Source: Gp6-AA40 sp050742535
GTDB taxonomy: Bacteria > Acidobacteriota > Vicinamibacteria > Vicinamibacterales > UBA2999
NCBI GenBank assembly: GCA_050742535.1
Contig: JBOGIQ010000014.1
Span: 1-39,599 of the forward strand
Length of the DNA: 39,599 nucleotides
Direction: 5' to 3'
Below are positions 17,835 to 26,361 of this stretch, one piece after another. Below the pieces are notes generated by a model. The model searched no databases, was not told the DNA's origin, and saw only the letters and a list, made by a program, of their open reading frames with translations. Positions within the stretch are counted from its first letter, which is position 1; each line of letters begins with the position of its first letter. A program made the translations under genes and the position numbers.

Positions 17835-18731
17835 TCAGGCGAAGATGGCGTTGAGCGCGGCGTCCACGGTCGGATAACGGAATCTGAACCCCAGCGTCTC
17901 GGCTTTGCGGGGGAGGGCCCGCTGCCCTTGGAGCAGCAGGGCGTCCGCCATCTCGCGTCCAAGCATTCCGCGCAGGACGAAGGCCGGAACGGCAAACAGC
18001 GCAGGGCGGTGCATTGCCGCGGCAAGTGCGGCCGTGAACTCGGCGTTGGTGACCGGATTCGGCGACGTCACATTCAGCGGACCGCTGACGTGGTTGCTGT
18101 TCAGCGCCCATCGGACCATCTCCGCCCAGTCCTTGAGATGCACCCACGAGACGTACTGGCGCCCGGAACCGAGCCGCCCGCCGGCGAAGAACTCGAAGGG
18201 AAGCGCCATCCGCGGCAGCGCGCCGCCGTCGCGTGACAGCACGACGCCGGTCCGGAGAAGGACGATGCGCGCCACGCCGACGGCTGCGCTCGTCTCACGC
18301 TCCCATGATTGGCAGACGGTGGCCAGGAAGTCGGAGCCCGGCGCGGACTCCTCGGTCAATAGCTGGTCTCCCGGCGTGCCATAAAACCCGATGCCGGACG
18401 CGCTGACGAAAATCCGCGGGGGGTGCGCACAGGCACGTATCGCTTCCGACAGCGCGCGCGTCGCCGTGATACGGCTCGACAGGATCGCCGCTTTTCTTTC
18501 TACGGTCCAGGATCGGTCGGCGATTCCCTCGCCGGCAAGGTTGACCACCGCATCCGTCCGCTCGAGGACGCCCGTCCATGCGCCGCCCGACCCGGGGTTC
18601 CAGCGGACGTCGTCAGCGGCCAGGGCGCCGGGCCGCCGCGTCAGCACCTTCACCTGATGATTTTCGTTCCGCCAGGCGTGGGCGAGGGTGCGCCCGAGAA
18701 ACCCGCTGCCGCCGGCGATGACGATCCTCAC
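17835..18731 (-). CDS. TIGR01777 family epimerase (SDR, SulA/YfcH-like)
   Basis: 298 aa extended short-chain dehydrogenase. The NAD(P)-binding loop is MRIVIAGGSGFLGRTLAHAW (residues 1-20). Family-typical segments are DAVVNLAGEGIADRSW, SASGIGFYGTPGD (position of the family Tyr) and the C-terminal DUF1731 region (PALFAVPAFVLRGMLGREMADALLLQGQRALP). The start is a GTG at 18731 overlapping the upstream transporter stop as GTGA. The substrate is unknown; such proteins are linked to cell division only by a weak historical annotation. Confidence 0.88.
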   Translation of the reverse strand: MRIVIAGGSGFLGRTLAHAWRNENHQVKVLTRRPGALAADDVRWNPGSGGAWTGVLERTDAVVNLAGEGIADRSWTVERKAAILSSRITATRALSEAIRACAHPPRIFVSASGIGFYGTPGDQLLTEESAPGSDFLATVCQSWERETSAAVGVARIVLLRTGVVLSRDGGALPRMALPFEFFAGGRLGSGRQYVSWVHLKDWAEMVRWALNSNHVSGPLNVTSPNPVTNAEFTAALAAAMHRPALFAVPAFVLRGMLGREMADALLLQGQRALPRKAETLGFRFRYPTVDAALNAIFA

Positions 18732-20032
18732 AATGCTCGCGCCGCCGCGGCCGCCTCCGCCTCACCCTGGCCGACGTCGACGCGGGTCAGCACGATTGCG
18801 CCGGCGATGAAGAAGAGGATCACGGAGAGCACGGCGGCACGGCTGCTGCCGAACAGCGTGATCGAACCGAAGAAGATCGCCGGTCCGGCGATCCCGGCGA
18901 ACTTTTCGAACACCGAGAAGAAGCCGAAGAACTCCGACGACTTGTGGCGTGGAATCATGCGGGCGAACAGCGAGCGGCTGAGCGCCTGAGCGCCGCCCTG
19001 CACGAGGCCAACCAGGAACGCGAGGACGAAGAAGTGCCAGACCGTGCTCATGAAGTAGCCGAGCACGCTGATGCCGGTGTAGACGATGAGCGCGCCGAAG
19101 AGCGCCGGCTTCGGGCCGATGCGGCCGGCCAGCGTGCCAAACAGGAACGAGCATGGCACGCCGACGAACTGCACCATCACGAACGCGGCGATCTGCGAAT
19201 TGCGGTCGATACCCACTTCCGTGGCGTAAATCGATGACATGCGGATCATCGTGCCGATGCCGTCGTTGTAGAGCAGAAAGGCGACCAGCATCAGAAACGC
19301 GTTGCGATAGCTGCGTATCTCGTGAAACGTCTCCCAGATGCGCGTGAAGGCGACGCGGATCGGATTGTCGCGCGCGCTCTCGTCCGCCTCGAGCATCGCC
19401 GGAGGTTCGGGCACGCGCCGCAGCACTGGAATCGAAAAAATCAGCCACCACACACCGACGCTGACGAACGACACCTTGATTGCCGCGACGGTGTTCGGGA
19501 GGCCGAAGCTTTGCGGACTGAGAATCAAGGCGAGATTGAACAGCAGCAGGATGCCGCCGCCGATGAACCCGATCGCGAAGCCGGCGGTGGAGACACGGTC
19601 GATCTCGTCCTCCTTCGCGATGTGCGGCAGCAGCGAATCATAGAAGACGAGGCTCGCCGCGACGGCGATGTTCGCAATCCCGAACAGCACGGCCGCGTAC
19701 AGCCAGGCGCCGCGCTCGATCGTCGCAAACAGCACCGTCGCAACGACGCCAATCGCGACGAACGCCGCCAGCATCCGCTTCCTCCACGCCCGATAGTCCG
19801 CCAGTGCGCCGAGCACGGGGCCCAGGATCGCGACAATCGTGAGCGCGATCGTGGTCGTTGCCGCAAACCGTGCCGTCGCGTCCGCGGAGCCGTCCGCGGC
19901 AAAGTCGCTGAAGAACGGCGGAAAGACGGCGGTGATGATGGTGGACTGGAACGCGGAGTTCGCCCAGTCATACATCGCCCAGGCACGAAGCTCGGGGCGG
20001 CTCAAGCCGACGCGCGCCAGCAGCGATTTCAT
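18728..20032 (-). CDS. MFS transporter, UMF1/Atg22-like family
   Basis: 434 aa with about twelve hydrophobic segments. The N-terminus RAWAMYDWANSAFQSTIITAVFPPFF is characteristic of the UMF1 (vacuole effluxer Atg22-like) family, and RFAATTTIALTIVAILGPVLGALADY is a typical MFS loop. The start at 20032 shares one base with the stop of the upstream ATPase gene (TGATG). The open frame extends eight codons further but lies inside that gene. The substrate is unknown; Atg22 exports amino acids from the yeast vacuole, and extending that to this protein is speculative. Confidence 0.88.
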   Translation of the reverse strand: MKSLLARVGLSRPELRAWAMYDWANSAFQSTIITAVFPPFFSDFAADGSADATARFAATTTIALTIVAILGPVLGALADYRAWRKRMLAAFVAIGVVATVLFATIERGAWLYAAVLFGIANIAVAASLVFYDSLLPHIAKEDEIDRVSTAGFAIGFIGGGILLLFNLALILSPQSFGLPNTVAAIKVSFVSVGVWWLIFSIPVLRRVPEPPAMLEADESARDNPIRVAFTRIWETFHEIRSYRNAFLMLVAFLLYNDGIGTMIRMSSIYATEVGIDRNSQIAAFVMVQFVGVPCSFLFGTLAGRIGPKPALFGALIVYTGISVLGYFMSTVWHFFVLAFLVGLVQGGAQALSRSLFARMIPRHKSSEFFGFFSVFEKFAGIAGPAIFFGSITLFGSSRAAVLSVILFFIAGAIVLTRVDVGQGEAEAAAAARAL

Positions 20033-21177
20033 CAGAACGTCTTTCTCGCCACCCACTCGCGCAGGAGCGAATCGACCACCAGATAGCGTCCGCCTTCCTT
20101 GGCCAGCAGATCCTGCTTGATCAGTGCGGCAAGCGAGGCCTGAATGCTCGACGCGCCGCCGAGGCGGAAGCGGTTCCGGGTCTCCGCCGACAGCAGTTCG
20201 CGGCCGTTCTGCAGAACCGCGGCACGCAGCACGGCGCGCTGCCCGAGCGTCAGGCGCTGCCAGACCGCCTCGAACAGCGTGTCCTGCTCGGACAGCAGAC
20301 GGCCGAGGGTCGCGTGCAGGCTGTCGAGCGTCACCTTGCGTCCGCCCGCCGCTCGCACGTCGTCCCAGGCTTCATGGGCAAGACGCTGCACGTCATACGG
20401 AAGGTTGCCCGCCAGCTCGATGATGGCGGCGCCGAGCTCAGGCTCCGGCCGGATGCCGCTCGAGGCGAAGCGCTCCTCGATGAACGACCCGAAGATGTCG
20501 GGCGGGATCCGATCGAGCCGCATGACGGGTCCGGCCTTATAGAACGGCCGGCGCGGGCCGATCATCTTTTCCATCAGGCTCGGCTCCGACCCGGCGAATA
20601 CGTAGCCGACGCTGCGCTGGTGCTGGGCCGCTGCCCGCAGCGCCTGCTCGACGCTGCCGCCGTTGAACGCCTCGATCGCCTGAAACTCGTCCAGCGCGAT
20701 CACGACCGACCGCCGGCGCTCCGAGGCGATGCGGCCGGGCAGCGCAAAGAGCTCGTTGGCGAGCCGCGTGACGTCGCGCTCGGTCCGCACCATCGGAAAG
20801 GCGACGGTGAATCGCCCCGGACCGGCGCCATCCTGTTCGACGCGGATTTCCGGCCGTGTCGACGTGATGGCCGCGGTCAGCCAATCACGCGCCCGCTGCC
20901 AGCGCGACTCGGAGGCCGTCAGCGCTTTGGCGTATCCCTCGAGAAACGCCACGTACGAGCTGTACGCGCTGACGGTGACCTCGACGGTCAGCAGGCCGCG
21001 GCGCGACAACGTGGCCAGCGCCTGCCGGACGAGCGACGACTTCCCGTAGCGGCGCGGTGAAATCAGGAAGACTTTCTGGCCGTCCGCCAGATCGTCGATG
21101 AGGCGGTCGAGCTCGACCTCGCGATCGGCAAATGCCCCTGCCGGTACGACCTCGCCGTAGACGAACGGATTGGTCAC
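20032..21177 (-). CDS. P-loop ATPase (archaeal-type ATPase_2/AAA family) with C-terminal winged helix
   Basis: 381 aa from a GTG at 21177 giving VTNPFVYGEVVPAGAFADRE, the usual start of this family (NPF.yG..v....f..Re.E). Walker A is SPRRYGKSS (residues 40-48) and Walker B VVIALDEFQAI (about 158-168). The final 80 residues (LGQRAVLRAAVLQNG...LAALIKQDLLAKEGGRYLVVDSLLREWV) look like a winged helix. Such STAND-like ATPases are often single-gene regulators or parts of conflict systems; the role here is unknown. It is followed without a gap by the MFS gene. A 41-bp palindrome lies just upstream of the start. Confidence 0.83.
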   Translation of the reverse strand: MTNPFVYGEVVPAGAFADREVELDRLIDDLADGQKVFLISPRRYGKSSLVRQALATLSRRGLLTVEVTVSAYSSYVAFLEGYAKALTASESRWQRARDWLTAAITSTRPEIRVEQDGAGPGRFTVAFPMVRTERDVTRLANELFALPGRIASERRRSVVIALDEFQAIEAFNGGSVEQALRAAAQHQRSVGYVFAGSEPSLMEKMIGPRRPFYKAGPVMRLDRIPPDIFGSFIEERFASSGIRPEPELGAAIIELAGNLPYDVQRLAHEAWDDVRAAGGRKVTLDSLHATLGRLLSEQDTLFEAVWQRLTLGQRAVLRAAVLQNGRELLSAETRNRFRLGGASSIQASLAALIKQDLLAKEGGRYLVVDSLLREWVARKTF

Positions 21178-21180
21178 GGC

Positions 21181-21221
21181 GTTACGTTGATGACCGTAGC
21201 CATTACGGTGCTTAACGTAAC
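21181..21221. promoter_or_regulatory. 41-bp nested palindrome upstream of the ATPase gene
   Basis: Two perfect inverted pairs share one centre at 21201: GTTACGTT (21181-21188) with AACGTAAC (21214-21221), and ACCGTA (21193-21198) with TACGGT (21204-21209). It ends three bases from the GTG start. It could be an operator (perhaps for the ATPase's own winged helix) or a 5'-UTR hairpin controlling translation. A nine-codon frame (ATG at 21203) crosses it and ends in a TGA that overlaps the GTG. Confidence 0.6.
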
Positions 21222-21226
21222 ACAAG

Positions 21227-21314
21227 CGGGGTCGGGGATCAGGGGTCGGGGATCAGGGCCCAAGGGATCCGGTCGGACGCATGTGCCAATCCCCGATCCC
21301 CGATCCCCGATCCC
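21227..21314. repeat. GGGGATC heptamer array with inverted arm
   Basis: The left arm is of seven-base units CGGGGTC, GGGGATC, AGGGGTC, GGGGATC, AGGGCCC (about 21228-21262). The right arm is of ATCCCCG repeated three times plus ATCCC (about 21289-21314). The arms are complementary. On the reverse strand the array begins at the hisA stop codon, so it can act as the 3' hairpin of the his operon. Confidence 0.65.
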
Positions 21315-21994
21315 TATCTCTCCAGCGGCAGCTGGCCGGTATACACCGCCATGCCGACGACGGCGTCGATGCCGGCCTGGTCGAGAGCGTCGATCTCCTC
21401 CCAGGTCGTGATGCCGCCGGCGGCGGTCAGGCGGCGGCCGGTCGCGGCGCGCACGGCCATGATGGCGGCCATGTCGGTGCCCTGCATCATGCCTTCCGTG
21501 TCCACGTGCGTGTACAGGAACTCGGCGCAGTACGGCTCGAGCGCGCGGACCGCGTCCACGGCGGTGACGCCCAGGATGGTCTTCCAGCCGTGGATCGCCA
21601 CGAAACCGCCGCGGCTGTCCACGGCGGCGATGACCTTCTCCGCGCCGACGGCGTCCGACAGCGTGCGTGCGAACGCCAGATCGACCTGTCCGTCGCGGAA
21701 GAGCGCCGAGCTGGCGATGACCGCGTGCGCGCCGGCGGAGAGTACCTCGTGCGCGCGCTCGACGCTCCGGATTCCGCCGCCGACCCGGCAGGGCAGCCGG
21801 CCGCAGATTGCCGCGACCATGGCGCGGTTATCGCCTCGTCCGCGGGCGGCGTCGAGGTCGATCAACTGCACGCGTGGAAAACGGGAGAACCGTTCGATCC
21901 ATGGTTCGGGATCGGGCGCTTCGATGGCCAGCCGCTCGCCCTGCACGAGCTGGACAACGTGGCCGTTCTGCAAATCAATGGATGGAATGAGCAT
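21314..21994 (-). CDS. hisA: ProFAR isomerase HisA
   Basis: 226 aa (beta/alpha)8 barrel; it isomerises ProFAR to PRFAR in histidine synthesis. The N-terminal catalytic Asp is in LIPSIDLQNG (residue 6), the central one in IAAVDSRGG, and VGGGIRS and AAGGITT are the phosphate-binding loops. It is the last gene of the operon and shares one base with the hisF stop (TGATG). The stop codon runs straight into a GGGGATC heptamer array. Confidence 0.93.
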   Translation of the reverse strand: MLIPSIDLQNGHVVQLVQGERLAIEAPDPEPWIERFSRFPRVQLIDLDAARGRGDNRAMVAAICGRLPCRVGGGIRSVERAHEVLSAGAHAVIASSALFRDGQVDLAFARTLSDAVGAEKVIAAVDSRGGFVAIHGWKTILGVTAVDAVRALEPYCAEFLYTHVDTEGMMQGTDMAAIMAVRAATGRRLTAAGGITTWEEIDALDQAGIDAVVGMAVYTGQLPLER

Positions 21995-22749
21995 CAGAGA
22001 CGAACCGGAATACCGTGCTGCCGCAGGTAACGCTTCAGATCGCTGACGCTCGATTCGGCGTAGTGAAAGATCGAGGCCGCCAGCGCCGCGTCGGCGCGGC
22101 CGCGGGTGAAGACGTCGGTGAAATGGTCGAACGTACCTGCGCCGCCAGAGGCAATGACCGGGATGTCGACGGCATCCGACACCGCCGCCGTCATCTCGCA
22201 GTCGAATCCGGCCTTGGTGCCGTCGCGATCCATCGAGGTGAGCAGGATCTCGCCGGCGCCGCGCGACTCGGCCTGACGCGCCCACTCGACGGCGTCGCGC
22301 GCGGCGTCGGTCGTACCGCTGCGGACGAAGACACCGAAGCCGTCGCCCAGGCGTTTGGCGTCGATGGCGACGATCACCGCCTGGCTGCCATATCGCCGCG
22401 CCAGTGTGGTGATCAGCTCCGGGCTCTTCAGGGCAGCCGTGTTGAGGCTGACCTTGTCGGCGCCGGCGTCGATCGCCGCCGCGGCGTCCTCTTCGGAGCG
22501 GATGCCGCCGCCGACGGTCAGCGGCAGGAAGATCTCCTGCGCGACGGCGTTGATCGTTCTGGCGAGCGCCTGCCGGCTTTCCAGCGTGGCGGTGATGTCG
22601 AGCACGACGACCTCGTCGATGCCTTCGACGTTGTAGCGGCGGGCGAGCGCTCCCGGATCGCCGGCGTGGCGCAGCTGCTGGAACTGCACGCCTTTGACGA
22701 CCTGGCCGTCGCGTACGTCGAGGCAGGCGATGATGCGCTTCGTCAGCAT
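21994..22749 (-). CDS. hisF: Imidazole glycerol phosphate synthase cyclase subunit HisF
   Basis: 251 aa. With HisH it makes IGP and AICAR from PRFAR and glutamine-derived ammonia. The signature RIIACLDVRDGQVVKGV (catalytic Asp in CLDV) starts at residue 5; LTVGGGIRSEEDA and VIVAIDAKRLG are further motifs, and VIASGGAGTFDHF binds phosphate. The ATG at 22749 lies seven bases inside hisH. Confidence 0.96.
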   Translation of the reverse strand: MLTKRIIACLDVRDGQVVKGVQFQQLRHAGDPGALARRYNVEGIDEVVVLDITATLESRQALARTINAVAQEIFLPLTVGGGIRSEEDAAAAIDAGADKVSLNTAALKSPELITTLARRYGSQAVIVAIDAKRLGDGFGVFVRSGTTDAARDAVEWARQAESRGAGEILLTSMDRDGTKAGFDCEMTAAVSDAVDIPVIASGGAGTFDHFTDVFTRGRADAALAASIFHYAESSVSDLKRYLRQHGIPVRL

Positions 22750-23387
22750 GCGTGCCCTGCCGGAGCCGTCGGCGGAGGCGAACCGCAGACCGTCAGGAAG
22801 TTCCGCAGGATCTGCAGACCCGCATCGCCGGACTTCTCCGGATGGAACTGCACGCCGAAGACGTTGTCGCGCTCGACGACCGACGAGAACGTGTTCGCAT
22901 GCGCCGTCGACGCGACGCATTCGACCGTGACCGGCGCGGCGTACGAGTGCGTGAAGTAGACCTGCGCGCCCGACGACAGTCCCTGGAACAGGCGTGCCCC
23001 GCTGGCGCGGAAGTCGAGCGCGTTCCATCCCACGTGCGGCACTTTCAGCCGGCGCTCCAGATCGTTCTGCAGTCTCCCGATGCGGCCTGGAATCACGCCG
23101 AGCCCCTCGACCTCCGGCGCTTCGTCGCTGCCTTCGAACAGCCACTGCATGCCGAGGCAGATTCCGAGCAGCGGCACCCCGGCCGAGACGGCAGACCGGA
23201 TCGCCTGCAGCCATGCACCTTCGAGCGCCGCCGTCGCGGCGAAGTGGCCGACTCCAGGGACGATGATTCCGGACGCCTGTGCGCAGACATCGGTTGACGC
23301 CGGAACGACGAAGTCCGCGCCAAGCGCGGTGAGTGCCTTACGCACCGACGTCAGGTTGCCGGCCCCGTAGTCGATGAGGGCGATCAC
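22743..23387 (-). CDS. hisH: Imidazole glycerol phosphate synthase glutaminase subunit HisH
   Basis: 214 aa class I glutamine amidotransferase feeding ammonia to HisF. N-terminus IALIDYGAGNLTSVRKAL; the nucleophile Cys is in GICLGMQWLFEGS; His and Glu of the triad are in GVQFHPEKSG. It begins ten bases after the hisB stop and overlaps hisF. Confidence 0.96.
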   Translation of the reverse strand: MIALIDYGAGNLTSVRKALTALGADFVVPASTDVCAQASGIIVPGVGHFAATAALEGAWLQAIRSAVSAGVPLLGICLGMQWLFEGSDEAPEVEGLGVIPGRIGRLQNDLERRLKVPHVGWNALDFRASGARLFQGLSSGAQVYFTHSYAAPVTVECVASTAHANTFSSVVERDNVFGVQFHPEKSGDAGLQILRNFLTVCGSPPPTAPAGHAC

Positions 23388-23397
23388 GGCCGTTCCC

Positions 23398-24039
23398 TCA
23401 TAGCAGGCCTTTGGTGCTCGGCAGCATGGCCGCGAGCCGTTCGTCGCGCGCGCACGCCACGCGGAGGGCCCGCGCGAATGCCTTGAACACGGCCTCGATA
23501 TGGTGATGGCTCGAGCGACCGTACAGAACCTTGGCGTGGACGTTGGCCCGTGCGCCGGCGGCGAAGCCGTCGAAGAAGTCGTGGACCAGCTCGCTCTGCA
23601 GATCGCCGACCAGGCGAACCCGTACCTTCAGATCGACGACCGCATGCGGCCGCCCGCTCAGGTCGATGGCCACGACCGCCAGCGTCTCGTCCATCGGCAT
23701 CACGAAGTACCCGGCGCGGTTGATCCCCTTGCGATCCCCAAGCGCCTTCAGCACGGCCTCGCCGAGGACGATGCCGACATCCTCGACGGTGTGGTGCTGA
23801 TCGACGTCGAGATCCCCGGTCGCGTTGAGACGCAGATCGAACCCGCCGTGGCGCGTGAACAGCTCGAGCATGTGGTCGAAGAACCGAATCCCGGTGCTGA
23901 TGTCGTACTTCCCGCCGCCGTCGACGACCAGCTCGCCACGAATCTGCGTCTCGGTCGTCTGCCGATCGAACGCGGCGCGCCGCTGTTTGTCGCGACTGTG
24001 GGTCCGCCTGAAGGCGGACACTACGTGTTTCCTGCTCAT
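23398..24039 (-). CDS. hisB: Imidazoleglycerol-phosphate dehydratase HisB, N-terminus extended by a REP
   Basis: 213 aa, monofunctional. It dehydrates IGP to imidazole acetol phosphate. The Mn-binding motifs are intact: FFDHMLELFTRHGGFDL, DQHHTVEDVGI and SHHHIEAVFKAFARAL. The start at 24039 is supported by its ATGA overlap with hisC. Family N-termini begin close to RRAAFDRQTTETQIRGEL, which is here at residue 20; the residues before it include HVVSAFRRT (5-13), encoded entirely by a REP palindrome. The repeat therefore appears to have inserted between the ATG and the original second codon region, in frame. Confidence 0.95.
   Translation of the reverse strand: MSRKHVVSAFRRTHSRDKQRRAAFDRQTTETQIRGELVVDGGGKYDISTGIRFFDHMLELFTRHGGFDLRLNATGDLDVDQHHTVEDVGIVLGEAVLKALGDRKGINRAGYFVMPMDETLAVVAIDLSGRPHAVVDLKVRVRLVGDLQSELVHDFFDGFAAGARANVHAKVLYGRSSHHHIEAVFKAFARALRVACARDERLAAMLPSTKGLL
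24001..24026 (-). repeat. REP palindrome, GTAG head, inside hisB
   Basis: On the reverse strand ACGTAGT then the stem GTCCGCC/GGCGGAC with loop TTCA, identical in core to the copies at 11184-11209 and 11221-11246. It lies inside the translated 5' end of hisB and contributes residues 5-13 without breaking the frame. Confidence 0.85.
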
Positions 24040-25082
24040 CGCACGCTCCCGACAACCGATTCGAGTGCTTCGATCGCCCTGTCCGTGTGTTCGAGGACGC
24101 CGGCGGTGATGCGGATGCATTCGGGCGTCGCCGGGTCCTTCGAGCGGTCGCGCACGTGCACGTTTCGCGCCGCCATCGCCTGGACGAACGGCGCGACCGA
24201 ATCGCCGACGCGAACGAGCACGAAATTCGCCGCGCTCGGCCAATACGTCAGACCGAGCCGGTCGCACGCCGCGTAGATCCGCCGGCGGGATTCGGCGACC
24301 TGCCGCGCGTAGGCCGGCAGAAACTCCTGGTCCTCGAGCGCCGCCAGCGTAGCGGCGATCGCCACGCCGTTGATGTTGAACGGCAGCGTCACGATCCGCA
24401 GCGGATCCAGCGCCGGCGGCTGTCCAATGACGATCCCGACGCGCATGCCGGCGAGTCCGTAGGCTTTCGAGAACGTCCGGCCGATGAGCACGTTCGGGTG
24501 CGCCGCGAGCTCGGGCAGGAACGTATCGCCGCCGAACTCGATGTAGGCCTCGTCGATCAGCACGATCGCCTGCGGCGCGGCGGCGGCAATGCGACGCAAA
24601 TCGGCCGCGGCAATCAGCTGGCCGGTCGGGTTGTTCGGTGTGTTCAGGAAGATCATGCGCGTGCGCGGTGTGATCGCGCGCAGCACGGCCTCCGTCTGAA
24701 ACGCATAGTCCCGCTCCGCGGGGATGCGGATCGCCGTCGCGCCGACGGCAGCCGTCGCGTTCGGGTAGGGATCGAACGCGGGCAGCGGCACGATGGTCTC
24801 GGCGTCGTGCAGGCGCGCGCGCGCGATGTGCCCGACCGCCGCCATCAAAATGCCCTCGTCGAGGCCGTTGGTCAGCAGCACCCACTCGGGGTCGACGTTG
24901 AAGTGACGGGCGCACGCGCGGATCAGGTCCGGGTACGACGGGTAGGTCGAGACGTCGCGCGGATCCACGCGGCGGATGGCCTCGAGCACCTTCGGCGAAC
25001 AGCCGCCGGTGTTCTCGTTGAGGTGCAGCCGCAGGCCGGGACCTGGATCGGGATAGCCCTGAAGCCGAGACGAGGACGTCAT
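24036..25082 (-). CDS. hisC: Histidinol-phosphate aminotransferase HisC
   Basis: 348 aa class I/II PLP aminotransferase. Segments: LHLNENTGGCSPKV (substrate-binding N-terminus), LTNGLDEGI, FLNTPNNPTG, LIDEAYIEF, and the PLP lysine in GRTFSKAYGLAGMRVG. It converts imidazole acetol phosphate to histidinol phosphate. Start and stop both lie in ATGA overlaps with hisD and hisB. No ornithine- or tyrosine-pathway genes are adjacent, so histidine synthesis is the expected role. Confidence 0.95.
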   Translation of the reverse strand: MTSSSRLQGYPDPGPGLRLHLNENTGGCSPKVLEAIRRVDPRDVSTYPSYPDLIRACARHFNVDPEWVLLTNGLDEGILMAAVGHIARARLHDAETIVPLPAFDPYPNATAAVGATAIRIPAERDYAFQTEAVLRAITPRTRMIFLNTPNNPTGQLIAAADLRRIAAAAPQAIVLIDEAYIEFGGDTFLPELAAHPNVLIGRTFSKAYGLAGMRVGIVIGQPPALDPLRIVTLPFNINGVAIAATLAALEDQEFLPAYARQVAESRRRIYAACDRLGLTYWPSAANFVLVRVGDSVAPFVQAMAARNVHVRDRSKDPATPECIRITAGVLEHTDRAIEALESVVGSVR

Positions 25083-26329
25083 GTCCGCGGTCCCTTCATG
25101 CGAACGGCGACGGATGCGGCGTGGGCGGACAGACCTTCCGCGGTCGCGAGGTCGATGACGGTCGGGCCGATGCGGCGCAGGCCGGCCGGCGTCAGGCGCT
25201 GGACCGTGATCTGGCGGACGAAATCCGCGGACGAGAGGCCCCCGCGCACGCGGGCGGCGCCGGCTGTTGGCAGCACGTGGTTGGAGCCGATGGCATAGTC
25301 GCCGGCAACCTGCGCCGTCCACGGGCCGACAAACAACGACCCGGCGCAGCGCACCTTCGCCGCCATCCGCTCGTCGTCGACGACGAGATGTTCTGCCGCG
25401 GCCGCGTTGGCGAGGGCGAGCGCCTCTCCCGCCGTCTTCGCGACGATGATTCCGCCGTGAGATTTCAACGCCCCCGGTGCGGGTCCATCAGCCGGCATTC
25501 GTGCCGCGACCCGGGATGCGACGCGTTCGGCCAGCGTGCGGCTTGGCGTAATCAGCACGGCCCGGGCGTCCGGGTCGTGCTCGGCCTGTGCGATCAGATC
25601 CGCGGCGATCCAGTCAGCCGGTCCGCGCGACGAGACGATCACGATCTCCGTCGGCCCGGCATAGAAGTCGATCCCGCAGTCGGCGGTGACGAGCGCCTTT
25701 GCCGCCGCCACATACCGGTTGCCGGGTCCGACGATTTTGTCCACACGGGGAATCGTCTCGGTTCCGTAGGCGAGCGCGGCGATGGCCTGCGCGCCGCCGA
25801 CGCGGAAGAGACGGGATACGCCAGCTTCGAGAGCCGCCGCCATCACCACTGGAGCTGGACGCGGGCAGACGGCGACGACCTCCTCGACGCCGGCGGCGCC
25901 GGCCGGTATGGCGGTCATCAGCAGGGAAGAGGGCAGTGGATATCGTCCGCCGGGCACGTAGCAGCCGACGCGATCGAGCGGCACGATGCGCTGTTCAACC
26001 GTCACGCCCGGCGCCACGCGCGTGCGCCAGCCGCGCGGGACCTGGCGGGCGGCGACCGATCGAATATGTTTCGCGGCCGCCCGCAACGCGGCGCGGACCG
26101 GCGCGGGGACGTCCCGCGAGGCCCGGCGCATCTCGTCCCGCGTCACTTCGATCGGACCGTTGAGGCCGTCGAGCTCGCGCGCGTAACGGCCGAGCGCGCG
26201 ATCGCCATTGCGCCGTACGTCCGACACGATCGCCGCGACGCGACGATCCGTGGCCGCGTCGCGTGTCCGTTCCGGCGAGAGCAGCGCGCTGACGGCGCGA
26301 CGGTTGGTTGAATCTACGATTCTGATCAT
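25079..26329 (-). CDS. hisD: Histidinol dehydrogenase HisD
   Basis: 416 aa zinc enzyme catalysing the last two NAD-dependent oxidations to histidine. Motifs: VPGGRYPLPSSLLMTAIPA, KIVGPGNRYVAAAKALV, FYAGPTEIVIVS, AQAEHDPDA and HVLPTAGAARVRGGLSS. The ATG at 26329 is chosen because residues upstream of it would be translated from the REP at 26340-26360; a GTG at 26335 is the alternative. It follows hisG by about 32 bases, the widest gap inside the operon, and that gap is occupied by the REP. Confidence 0.95.
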   Translation of the reverse strand: MIRIVDSTNRRAVSALLSPERTRDAATDRRVAAIVSDVRRNGDRALGRYARELDGLNGPIEVTRDEMRRASRDVPAPVRAALRAAAKHIRSVAARQVPRGWRTRVAPGVTVEQRIVPLDRVGCYVPGGRYPLPSSLLMTAIPAGAAGVEEVVAVCPRPAPVVMAAALEAGVSRLFRVGGAQAIAALAYGTETIPRVDKIVGPGNRYVAAAKALVTADCGIDFYAGPTEIVIVSSRGPADWIAADLIAQAEHDPDARAVLITPSRTLAERVASRVAARMPADGPAPGALKSHGGIIVAKTAGEALALANAAAAEHLVVDDERMAAKVRCAGSLFVGPWTAQVAGDYAIGSNHVLPTAGAARVRGGLSSADFVRQITVQRLTPAGLRRIGPTVIDLATAEGLSAHAASVAVRMKGPRT

Positions 26330-26339
26330 TTCCACGTCT

Positions 26340-26360
26340 ATCCGGCTAAAGCCGGACTCC
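26340..26360 (-). repeat. REP palindrome, GGAG head, between hisG and hisD
   Basis: Reverse strand: GGAG then the stem TCCGGC/GCCGGA with loop TTTA. It is the counterpart of 4486-4506. It lies within the his transcript between two genes, where a hairpin could stabilise segments of mRNA or set their ratio. Confidence 0.75.
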
Positions 26361-26361
26361 A

